A stretch of DNA of 12,556 bases from Larix sibirica. Lineage: Eukaryota > Streptophyta > Pinopsida > Pinales > Pinaceae. Below, in pieces: positions 1 through 12,556 of this stretch (positions within the stretch are counted from its first letter, which is position 1; every line of letters starts with the position of its first letter). The stretch spans positions 1 to 12,556 of the forward strand of contig NWUY0300020554.1 in assembly GCA_004151065.3 (NCBI GenBank), written 5' to 3'. The notes under the pieces were generated by a model. It made no database searches, had not been told where the DNA came from, and saw only the letters and a program-made list of their open reading frames with translations. A program made the translations under genes and the position numbers.

Positions 1-70
1 TTTACTAGCGGGGCCTTGGCCTTGAGCTCCACACTAGGAATCATACATAATATGCATACATTATTTACAT

Positions 71-102
71 TATAGCCCAAAATATTACAACCCAAAATAT
101 TG
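71..102 (+). promoter_or_regulatory. Putative RPS14 proximal promoter motifs
   Basis: AGCCCA at 74-79 is the reverse complement of TGGGCT, the site II (TGGGCY) element common in plant ribosomal protein promoters. It overlaps an 11-bp direct repeat, CCCAAAATATT, present at 76-86 and 91-101 with a 15-bp period. The position, about 110-135 bp upstream of the start codon, suits a promoter element. The motif is short and could occur by chance; the assignment rests on position and on known plant ribosomal protein promoters. Confidence 0.4.
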
Positions 103-159
103 CAAGGGTCAAAAGGAGGGACATTACATCATTTTGCAGCCATAAGAAGAAAGGGTGCA

Positions 160-208
160 GATTTCCTGTTCTGTTTCCTTTGATCCAGAAGCTTGCGACT
201 GCGTCAAA
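160..208 (+). promoter_or_regulatory. Probable RPS14 5' UTR with pyrimidine-rich tract
   Basis: A pyrimidine-rich stretch (about 162-181) lies 28-47 nt before the start codon. Ribosomal protein transcripts often begin in such tracts, so transcription probably starts here and gives a leader under about 50 nt. No ATG occurs between the tract and position 209. The exact start site is inferred, not visible. Confidence 0.35.
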
Positions 209-5433
<5,225 letters not shown>

Positions 5434-5910
5434 TTCCTCTTTTTTGGATGTCATTGGTTTTTGGCAGCTTAATATTCACTGCCTGAAAAATGAGATTTAT
5501 AGAGCACTATGTTCTCAAGTTAAACACCAGCACATCACATGTTTTGGAGATGTGGAGTACTGGAGCACATTACCTAAATTTTTGATGATTAGTCTTCTTG
5601 CTATAAATTAGGCTTTGGTGTTTAAACAATGATCAGTCTTCTTGCTATAAATTGGACTTGTGTGTTTTAAACTTCATATTCCCTTTGGTGAAAAACTGAT
5701 ATGTGATGAATTTGGCTTTGTGTTCCAGTTCATCAATTTACTTTAAGGTGCATCCTCACATTTAGTTCTGTAATTTTCAACTTGATTGTAGCCACAGTTA
5801 GTGTTCTGTAATTTATTGTGTTTTTGTTGTCAGAAAATTTCACTGATCTGCATCTTGATTTATGTTTGATCTATATGAGACGTGTTCCATATTGATTTAT
5901 GTTTCTGTGA
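5434..5910 (+). other. RPS14 3' UTR and poly(A) region, end not defined
   Basis: The sequence after the TGA at 5431-5433 is T-rich with TGTAA-type elements near 5770 and 5808, which fit the loose plant polyadenylation signals. No canonical AATAAA lies within a usual distance. A 44-bp tandem duplication (5585-5672) probably falls inside the UTR. Confidence 0.4.
5585..5672. repeat. Tandem duplication, 44-bp period
   Basis: Two copies, 5585-5627 and 5629-5672, share the core AGTCTTCTTGCTATAAATT and the end TTTAAAC. They differ by several substitutions and a 1-bp indel, so the duplication is not fresh. It lies 150-240 bp after the RPS14 stop codon. Confidence 0.9.
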
Positions 5911-6678
5911 AGTGCCGTAGAATTTCTCTTCTTCTCTAGTATAAATGAATGGTCTGTTATATGTACAACTATTTTTGGGCGGTGAGGTCATCTGCATATT
6001 GATTTGTGGCTTTTCAACTGTTCCTTTGCTGTGTTGATGAGAAATTTGATTTTCTCCTTATTACCAGTTGAAATTTTCAGAGTACTTGAAATAAAGTTAC
6101 AAAATGCAAATATAAAATGCTGCTATTCTTGTACCATCTACATATCTGTTCTGTCTCGAGCATATTGTCTGCCACTGGTTTCTGCACTCGTTTTCCATTA
6201 AGTGCTACTCTTCCTGTATGTTTTTCTGTTTATGGTTCACTTTATAAAAGATTTTTAAAATGGTTCTCGTTTTCCAATCAGTGAATGATTACCTTCAGTT
6301 CCACAACTCATTTCTTGACAAGTGTTTATGTCAGGGTTTTCTGCCATTGTGTATCGAATGATTCTCTTCCGAGCAGTGCTTATGATTCACTAGTATTAAT
6401 TGTATTAATTGAAACAAACTTCATATGATTATATGATTAATTAGTTCTATTATTAAAAAAAGGTTATTTGATTAACTAGTGAAAACATGTATTACTGTGG
6501 CAGACATCAATCTAAGTTGTTATTCATATAAACTTGTATACCAAAAAATGTTTTGATCGCAAAGGTTTCGAAGGGTGGTAGCAACCATTGCTTCTGTTTG
6601 AATTCTGTGCAGAAGGCGTTATTATTTCATTTGGCATCACACCAGCAATTTAACTTAGTGTTCTGTGTGATGCGAAAC
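5911..6678. other. Intergenic: no gene recognised
   Basis: AT-rich sequence with only short open frames that show no family resemblance. An AATAAA at 6090-6095 is far from the RPS14 stop codon and is a weak poly(A) candidate. Confidence 0.5.
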
Positions 6679-6906
6679 TTGTTTCGTATCACATCTTTGC
6701 ATGTGGAGTATTAAAGCCAAAAACTAGTTTGTGTGAAACATTGGTTTAGTTTTTATTTCACAATGAAAAGTTTGACTGCTCCAGGAGTGGGCCTTGTTTA
6801 TGAAACACATATTTGCATGTGGAGTATTGAGGCCAAGATTAAAACTAGTTTGTGAAAGATTGGTTTATGATTTTTTTCACAATGAAAAGTTTGACTGCTC
6901 CAGGAG
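6679..6906. repeat. Tandem duplication, 116-bp period
   Basis: Copy 1 (about 6690-6787) and copy 2 (about 6806-6906) share TTTGCATGTGGAGTATT near the start, AACTAGTTTGTG in the middle, and CACAATGAAAAGTTTGACTG followed by CTCCAGGAG at the end. The core offset is 116 bp. Copies differ by small indels. No coding role is evident. Confidence 0.92.
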
Positions 6907-7910
6907 AGTCTGTTCAAGACTCAATTTGGTCGTTCGGATCAATAATCTTACAAAGCCATGTCGCTGCCTGCTATCCGATATTTTTGTGATTGATAAAATG
7001 GGAGGTAATTCGCAAGTCGTCTAATTTAAAATAGGTGAGTTTTCTTTGCAACCCTTTTACATATAAAATATTCATTTGTCCAGAATAAAAGTACTGAAAG
7101 TGGGTTGATTTAAAAGTTAAATAACACCATCTTCCAAGTTATTTCACCAATTGTGGTGGTGTTTGCAAGCCATGAAATGCATGCCCCTATTCAGAATATC
7201 AGTATGATTTGTATATGATAATGTTCAGCAGTGTCACATGTTACATTTGATTTTCTCACTGTCCTAACTGCTATTTAAATTTAGAAGCACGTGAACAAAA
7301 TGGTGCCAAAGATGGATATAAATATTTAGAATAAGCTATAGAAATGACTGAAGAGTGGGTAATCTAGATGAAGTCACATAGCTGATGGTTTGTTTAAGTG
7401 GAAATATTATATATTTTAAAAAGATGGCTAATGCCCATTTTTAAATTTAATTTGAAGCATAACGAGTTAGCTTTGCCCAAAATTCAAGAAGTTTTTTCAC
7501 AAATAGAGATCGTAGTTTAATCACACTATTATAGACACTTGCAAATAGGATTTGTGTATATACTTTTTTTTAATATTTATACAAGCTTTTCAAGTAGTAT
7601 CTGTTTTGTGGAATGAAATTTTGTGTATATATTTTATTTTGGTAATATGTATGATGTGAAATATGTTTTGTTATTTGCAATTTTGTGTCATTTTCTTTTA
7701 TAAATCACCTTCTATTGGAATATATAATGTTGGTTTACAAAACATTGACTTTTTTTTTTTGTTTCAAACGAAAAAAGAAATTTCTTGCTATTCATTATAT
7801 AACATTGACTTGTAAACCTCTTTGCCCTTAATTGGAAATTTTGTAGCATTTGTTGCCTTGGCATTGGAAATTGTGAGTTAATTAAACTACAAAAATTGGT
7901 AGCTCAACTT
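6907..7910. other. Intergenic: no gene recognised
   Basis: Very AT-rich, with poly-T runs near 7563 and 7750 and no protein similarity. No transposon terminus or RNA gene was recognised. Confidence 0.5.
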
Positions 7911-8064
7911 GCAAATATAATTTTGTGATTTGTTTTTGATCTTTTCCATTTACCAAAAGCCTAGATTGTAACTGTAGGGTTATGCAAATATGCAAATATT
8001 TATTCTGTGATTTGTTTATGATCTCTTTTTTTACCAAAAGAAAGCCTAGATTGTAGCTTGTAGG
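7911..8064. repeat. Tandem duplication, about 81-bp period
   Basis: Copy 1 (7911-7978) and copy 2 (7992-8064) each run from GCAAATAT through TGTGATTTGTTT and TTTACCAAAAG to GCCTAGATTGTA and GTAGG. Copy 2 has a 4-bp AAAG insertion before GCCTAGATTGTA and other small indels. Confidence 0.88.
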
Positions 8065-8097
8065 ATTGTAGCTTTTATACCAATTTATTCCGAAGAT

Positions 8098-8331
8098 AGG
8101 ATTTCTTCTTCTTTTAGTCTTTCAATATTATTTATAGTTAATAATCATAAACTTTCATAAAGTTGTTGTCTACTTTTTTATTTCATTATTATTAGATTGT
8201 AGTTGTGATTTTTATAGAAAGTTCTTCATAGGATTTCCTTGTTCTTTGTATTCTTTCATTATTATCAAGAGTTAATAATCATGAACTATTAACATGAACT
8301 TCCATAAAGTTGTTATTGCCCACTTTTTTAC
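8098..8331. repeat. Tandem duplication, about 132-bp period
   Basis: Both copies begin AGGATTTC (8098 and 8230) and share GTTAATAATCAT, CATAAAGTTGTT and CACTTTTTTA-like blocks in the same order. Copy 2 contains an extra short internal repeat (ATGAACTATTAACATGAACT at 8281-8300). Divergence is substantial, so this is an older event. Confidence 0.8.
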
Positions 8332-8335
8332 TCAC

Positions 8336-8379
8336 TTATATATATATCAAAGTGACATAGTTATATATATCAAAGTGAC
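8336..8379. repeat. Short tandem duplication with TA microsatellite
   Basis: TTATATATA followed by TATCAAAGTGAC occurs twice (8336-8356 and 8361-8379), offset by about 25 bp. The copies differ in the number of TA dinucleotides, which suggests slippage. Confidence 0.85.
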
Positions 8380-8520
8380 GGATCTTTGTTTTTTTTAAAA
8401 CCTTTCATTTCATGCCAATCTTATTTGCATGTTCTTTACGGTGCTTAAATTAATACAATATTAAACATGTTTATGGTTTGACATGATTTATGTTAATTTG
8501 TTTCAATTGTTTCTCGAGTG

Positions 8521-8935
8521 CCTTGGTCTTGACAATGTTATTTTAATATGACCAATAAAATGTTTGTCATGTCAATGCTTTGGTTTTGTCAACTTTATTA
8601 TTTTAATATGATTAATAGAATCTTTGCTGCTTTAGTGCTTTAATCTTATCTTTTTAATGCGATTAATAGAATCATTGCTTCTTTAGTGCTTTGGTTTTCT
8701 AATTAATAAATCAATGTTTCCTTATGCTTTGGTTTTGCCCATTATATTTTAAAATGTTTCCTTTGTGCTTTGGTTTTGCCAATTATATTTTAATGTGGTC
8801 AATGGAATCTTTGTTTTCTTAATATTTTGTTTATGCCAATTTTATTCAATGTGTTTAATTTAATCGTTGTTTTTTTAGTGTTTTGGTTATGTTAATTTTT
8901 TTAATAATTTGATTAATAGAATATTATTTATTTTA
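8521..8935. repeat. Degenerate tandem array, about eight units of 38-60 bp
   Basis: Units start near 8521, 8578, 8638, 8689, 8727, 8768, 8825 and 8881. Each opens with CTTTGGTTTTG or a variant; most continue with an AATTTTATTTTAATATG-like block, GATTAATAGAATC and TTTGCTTCTTTAGTG. Lengths vary because units 3-5 lack internal parts. No unit is open over its length and no gene lies in the array. It looks like an ageing minisatellite. Confidence 0.85.
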
Positions 8936-9810
8936 ATTTAACAATGAAATATTTGTTTAAAGCTTTTTAGGTTTATTGTATTCTATTTATTTAGAATATT
9001 TGGATGCAGCTTTTTGCATTCATCAAATTTACACATATTATCATTTTTAAATTTTGTAATTTTCTATGCTTAAAGTTTTTAGTTTAATGGTGTCATGAGT
9101 GAATATATATTGATCAAAAGTTGAGATCAGCCTGCAGAGTAGCTAAGGTCCACATGAAAAGGTTGAAGTCATTGTTGGTGTAGATGACTTGATAGATCAA
9201 TGTGGTTGTGCCGTAATTGCAGTTTATCTAATTGAAGCAATTATAGTTGCCTCAACTGAAACAGTTGTTCAAGTGGTAGAACAAATCCAGCTAACCAGGT
9301 TGCTAAAGCAATTGTCGATTGAGTTTCAGATCCAGTTCCTACCCTTCCTAGCCATTAGTAGCAACAAAGCAAGCAACAGAGACACATTAATAAGATATAA
9401 TTAGATTGATAACAACAAAGCAAGCTATTTCTTGCTCCATTTTTGAGATTAGAGTTTAGGAGCAATGCCTATATCCATGGATATGTTCCCCATGTTGACC
9501 CAATTTCAAGACCCAGTATACATGCTCCCCAAAATATTGTAGTAAATTGAGTCCTTTTAAGATATGACTAGAATTATTGTTGGGTGATGACAATCAAATT
9601 AGAATTGGAATGGAGTCATGTTGTGTGTGTCCATTGAAAAAATGGATGGAGCAACAACATCACACTAATTGGTTGAATTTTTCTTTTGAGGTTGCTATAT
9701 TGGCAAATAGATCAAATTCTTTGAAGTATAATTTTTTTATTGTTTAAGATGGCTACAGGCTAGCTCTAAGGATGAATTTGTAAAATTACATTTTATTATT
9801 ATTGCAAAGA
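8936..9810. other. Intergenic: no gene recognised
   Basis: AT-rich spacer. A 71-codon open frame at 9189-9404 on the plus strand has a plausible start but no recognisable motif. No transposon terminus, RNA gene or repeat was identified. Confidence 0.45.
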
Positions 9811-10108
9811 TATTTATTTATTTTTTCCCAAGGAAAAAAGCTTTTTGTGTTATCATCAAAGAGTGTCATGATTACATATGTATGCAAGCATACAACTTTC
9901 GTAACAGTGCTTTGTGAGCATTCTATTCGAAATGTCAAAAACCTTCACTGTAATAGTGAGTGAGCTTAAAGTTCTGATTCATGAAAGAATCCAGTGTCTA
10001 GCAAGAGTAGCTTAATTACAAAATTATCCCAAAGGATATTCTATGAAGTGCCCAAAATTGTCATTTTGGAAAAGCGAAACCGTGCTAGTGAAAAAAGAAC
10101 TGATGCAT
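9811..10108 (-). mobile_element. Possible LINE 3' UTR and degenerate A-rich tail
   Basis: On the minus strand the LINE ORF2 ends with TAA at 10111-10109. About 285 bp further the minus strand reads GGGAAAAAATAAATAAATA (9829-9811), which could be a decayed poly(A) tail. No target-site duplication was found, so the 3' boundary is a guess. Confidence 0.3.
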
Positions 10109-10620
10109 TTACTGGAGGAGTTTATTTTCTATAAATGGTCTATGAAAAAACTCATATACTTCAGCCTCCCTGGATTCCACGATTTTCCATGTCCCGAACT
10201 CCATGGTCAGCCCTTGTTTGGATAGTCGGTCAGCAGCAGTGTTCCTTTCCCTATATACATGCCGACATGTGATGGATTCAAAACGAGCCATGAGTCTATG
10301 TACTTCTTCAAACAATGTAATAAGGGAGATCGTTTTGCAATTTTGGATCTTGTTCACCTAGTTAATGACTATGAGAGAGTCACCAAAAATTTGGATCTTT
10401 TTGCAATTTTTCTCCAAAGCAAAACACAACAAGAGTTTCAAGGCAAGTAGCTCTGCGTAGTTGTTTGTGTCGGCTCCTAGGCCCATTTGGATCTGAAAGT
10501 GATGGTTTTGGGAGAGGAAAAGAGTGGCGCCACCGCCACAATAGTGATTTTGTGATGCACAATCAAAGTATGCCCATGGGATGGAGGAATCAAACTGTTC
10601 TTCAATGATGACACAGGTAT
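10109..10620 (-). pseudogene. LINE C-terminal RNase H domain
   Basis: The fold's active-site residues are all present: Asp in WAYFDCAS (codon 10564-10562), Glu in TNNYAELLAL (10453-10451), Asp in FGDSLIVI (10381-10379) and Asp in NTAADRLSKQG (10231-10229), with the preceding His of RHVYRE (10261-10259). RNase H removes RNA from the RNA-cDNA hybrid. A TAG at 10360-10358 splits the domain after LIVIN, where Trp is usual. The second half continues in the same frame to TAA at 10111-10109. The TNN/AE and RERN..AD motifs match the plant RVT_3-type RNase H; the domain is more intact than the rest of the element. Confidence 0.9.
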
Positions 10621-10888
10621 TTGGGGCTACTTTTAAATAAGGGAAAAAGGATAAAATGTCAAGGCCATGTTTTGCAATTACTTCTGGAGAAGAGGCCATT
10701 TCCTGAAAAATGGCAGCGTTTCAGGCAAGCCAGATGCCCCAGATATGAATGAGAGGGAGAGCTTTGATGTGAATGATTTGATTTGAGGAGGACTAGGAGT
10801 TCCAATCATTCTCAATGGACTAACCATTCCAAATAAATCTGAGGCTTAGTAAGGATCGTGTATCGGACCAGACTTGGAGGGAGAAAGG

Positions 10889-11079
10889 GCAGAAAAAGGA
10901 AGAGGTGAGTAGGTTTTTCCTCATTGTTTTTGTATAAAGGGCACCATCCAAGGCCTCCCAGTTGACGATTCTTCATTCTATCCCATGTGGGGATTCTGTT
11001 TTCCAACACACACCACATGAATATTTTTGCCTTCAAGGGGCACTTTAGCTTCCAAAGCCCAGTTTGCCACCACTTACGG
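10889..11079 (-). pseudogene. LINE zf-RVT zinc-finger domain
   Basis: The pattern RKWWQTGLWKLKCP, then KAKIFMWCVLENRIPTWDRM, then GWCPLY and EEKPTHLFLF-CPFSLQVW is the zf-RVT module that follows plant LINE and related RTs. The usual CPLC pair is CPLY here: codon TAC at 10934-10932 stands where TGC is expected, one G-to-A change. The final Cys (10891-10889) is kept but only after a 1-nt shift near 10892-10897. The domain probably binds nucleic acid through zinc; this copy should be impaired. Confidence 0.85.
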
Positions 11080-11959
11080 ATTAGAGGGAAAGCTGTAGAG
11101 CAAAGACTTTGATAGCCAGTTTTGGGTGTGTAGCATCCATGCGCATTAAGTTCCCAAATGAGCTCCTCCGGAGAATCAGAGAGTCGAATATGTGAGGCAT
11201 GAAGGGCATTAGTGTAACTATTCCAATTTGCAGTCCACTCAATTGGAAGATCTAGGTCACCGAAACCTTTCCATCCTTGATTCCAAAAAGTTGTGGAGGC
11301 TGCATCAACAATCTGATTTAAGTGGAAGAATTTTCGTTTAGGAGCTGGATTAGCTGAGGCGGGAGAAGGTGTTGAAGTTGACTACCTGGCCATGGGTCTG
11401 CTCCAATTCGGACTTTAGATCCATCCCCCAGTTTCCATGAGAGACCTCTGCGAATGAGTGGAATATCATTGCAGATTGCTTTCCAGATGATGGATTCCGA
11501 GGGGAGTGCATTATGTGCTTAATTTCTGATCCAGTCCCAGATGGAGAGAGGGGCGATGTATTTGTGGGAGATGACCTCCGTCCAAAGACTTTTTGTCGTG
11601 ATGAGTCTCCACCTAGCTTTTGCTGCAAGGGCTTTTGCAAATAGTGTTATGTTTTTGAGCCCCCAACCTCCCAGAGATTTTGGGCGAGCGATCTGGTCCC
11701 ATTTAATCCATGGGGTGAATTTTTGTTCCTTTTTCCCAGTCCATAAGAAGCGAGAGCATATTTTTCTTGTCCTTTCCAGAATGGCTTTAGGGATCCAGGC
11801 AAGGGCCATCCAATACACAGGAATGGTTTCCAGGACAGATTTTACTAGAATTAAGTGCCTTGCTCTTGAGAGCCATCTGTTACTCTAGACATTGATCCTG
11901 CTTTCCGATTTCGCAATTAGCCAGAACCAATCTTCCTTTTTGTAGTTGTTTGGCTTCAA
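11080..11959 (-). pseudogene. LINE ORF2 linker between RT and zinc finger
   Basis: This part matches the poorly conserved but typical plant LINE region after the RT: DWFWLIAK and an LSRARHL segment, IPVYWMALAWIPK, FLWTG, LGGWGLKN, LAAKARWRL, then GLSWKLGDGSKVRIG before the zinc finger. It is broken by TAG at 11887-11885 (expected Trp), TAA at 11521-11519 and a frame change near 11318-11335. Its role in retrotransposition is not well defined; it may assist RT thumb or RNA contacts. Confidence 0.88.
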
Positions 11960-12556
11960 GTTAAAGCCCATATATTTGAGGCCAGCATCCAGGGGGGAGA
12001 CAACAAAAGGAAAAAAAACCAGTAGTCTTATGATGGCAGCTTCTTCCAAATTGAAGGTAGTGATGGTAGATTTTTTTATCATTGAGTTTCATACCTGTGG
12101 CTTTGCAGAAGAGTTTCAAAATTTCTGAGAGCGTCTCTGCTTCCCTGAAGGAGCCATTGCAGAAGAGAAGGATGTCATCTACAAACAATAAATGGGTAAT
12201 TTTGAGTTTTTCGGCGATCTTGATCCCGGTGAAGGCACCTCTGCTTTTAGCATCTAGTATGGATCTGCTTAGGCCCTCAGCCACCAGTAGGAAGATGAGA
12301 GGTGAGAGTGGGCACCCTTGATGAAGGCCTCTTTCAGATTGGAAGAAAGGAGTGGGGGATCCATTGATTAGAACCGAAAAGGAGGCAGTGGAGATGAAGG
12401 CGAATATCCATTTGATGAAGGGATAGTTGAAGCCTAAGTGAGTAAGCAGAAGCCTTAGATAGAGCTAACTTACCCTGTCGAAGGCTTTCGAGAGATCAAT
12501 TTTGAGGATGGCCCCTTTAGATTTTTTAACTTTGAGGTTGTGCATGCCTTCCTGGG
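11960..12556 (-). pseudogene. LINE reverse transcriptase domain fragment
   Basis: Visible RT blocks are AILKIDLSKAFDRV (AFDRV ends at 12471; the first catalytic aspartate is in KID), GLHQGCPLSP at 12329-12300, LLFVDDILLF at 12191-12162 with the FVDD catalytic pair (12185-12174), and LKYMGF at 11980-11963, the usual block after the palm. The FVDD box is a variant of the F/YxDD signature. A TAG at 12467-12465 follows DRVS where LINEs usually have Trp. A run of seven A residues (minus strand, 12077-12071) shifts the frame: six would keep LNDKKSTI in frame. The fingers region is cut off by the window edge. Confidence 0.93.

Larger units (their letters stand above)
10109..12556 (-). mobile_element. 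Decayed L1-like LINE, 3' part of ORF2 (RT, zf-RVT, RNase H)
   Basis: The minus strand carries in order a reverse transcriptase palm, a long linker, a zf-RVT zinc finger and an RNase H domain, ending at a TAA (10111-10109). ORF2 of such elements makes and integrates cDNA from element RNA. An RNase H at this position is known from plant L1 elements. The 5' end (ORF1, endonuclease, RT fingers) lies beyond 12556. Internal stops in the best frame path are TAG 12467-12465, TAG 11887-11885, TAA 11521-11519, TAG 10822-10820, TAG 10795-10793, TGA 10723-10721 and TAG 10360-10358. Frame changes occur near 12071-12077, 11318-11335 and 10892-10897. It is therefore a pseudogene. It lies downstream of RPS14 in the opposite orientation. 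Confidence 0.95.

Noticed and set aside
6090-6095. AATAAA as the RPS14 poly(A) signal
   Set aside because: It lies about 660 bp after the stop codon, beyond a usual plant 3' UTR, and such hexamers are frequent in AT-rich DNA.
6794-7024. Open frame of 76 codons on the plus strand
   Set aside because: It spans the second copy of the 116-bp duplication, has no domain similarity and no sign of a promoter or splicing.
9189-9404. Open frame of 71 codons on the plus strand, hydrophobic at the start
   Set aside because: Its length is within chance expectation, and no family motif or supporting context was seen.
11541-11888. Open frame of 115 codons on the plus strand
   Set aside because: It is antisense to the LINE linker region, whose minus-strand translation matches plant LINE ORF2.
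12465-12477. Splice-donor-like AGGGTAAGT on the minus strand in the LINE RT
   Set aside because: The bases encode the conserved FDRVS segment, and coding similarity continues directly past the site, so no intron is needed.
10109-12556. Host reverse-transcriptase or RNase H gene, or a novel defence RT system
   Set aside because: The domain order RT, zf-RVT, RNase H with many stops is that of a degenerate plant LINE, and no partner genes accompany it.

Overview
The window reads as nuclear DNA of a land plant, most likely a seed plant with a large, intron-rich genome. The evidence is one spliced eukaryotic ribosomal protein gene with GT-AG introns, AT-rich non-coding DNA, a Ty3/gypsy integrase relic and an L1-like LINE with a C-terminal RNase H of the kind known from plants. 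The 4.3 kb first intron carrying transposon debris would suit a gymnosperm or another large-genome lineage, but the species cannot be read from this sequence.

Layout: (1) 1-208 is the promoter and short 5' leader. (2) 209-5433 on the plus strand is a complete gene for 40S ribosomal protein S14 (uS11 family): six coding exons, 151 residues, no lesions. The first coding exon is the start codon alone; the other five lie compactly in 4541-5433. (3) Intron 1 (212-4540) holds an antisense Ty3/gypsy integrase relic (1847-2545), a possible tRNA-derived SINE (about 3200-3525) and a 42/24-bp minisatellite (3333-3457). (4) 5434-9810 is the 3' UTR and AT-rich intergenic DNA with no recognisable gene. It contains an unusual series of local tandem duplications: 44, 116, 81, 132 and 25 bp periods and an eight-unit degenerate array. 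(5) 10109-12556 on the minus strand is the 3' part of a decayed L1-like LINE ORF2 (reverse transcriptase, linker, zf-RVT zinc finger, RNase H). It continues past the right edge.

Only RPS14 looks functional. The LINE has seven internal stops and about three frameshifts, and the gypsy fragment has at least one stop and two frame changes. The two transposons lie opposite to RPS14 and show no functional link with it. I found no convincing undescribed system. The most notable points are the ATG-only first exon before a giant intron, an in-frame ATG that overlaps the intron 1 acceptor, the transition-dominated decay of the LINE with its RNase H catalytic residues intact, and the cluster of tandem duplications downstream of the gene.
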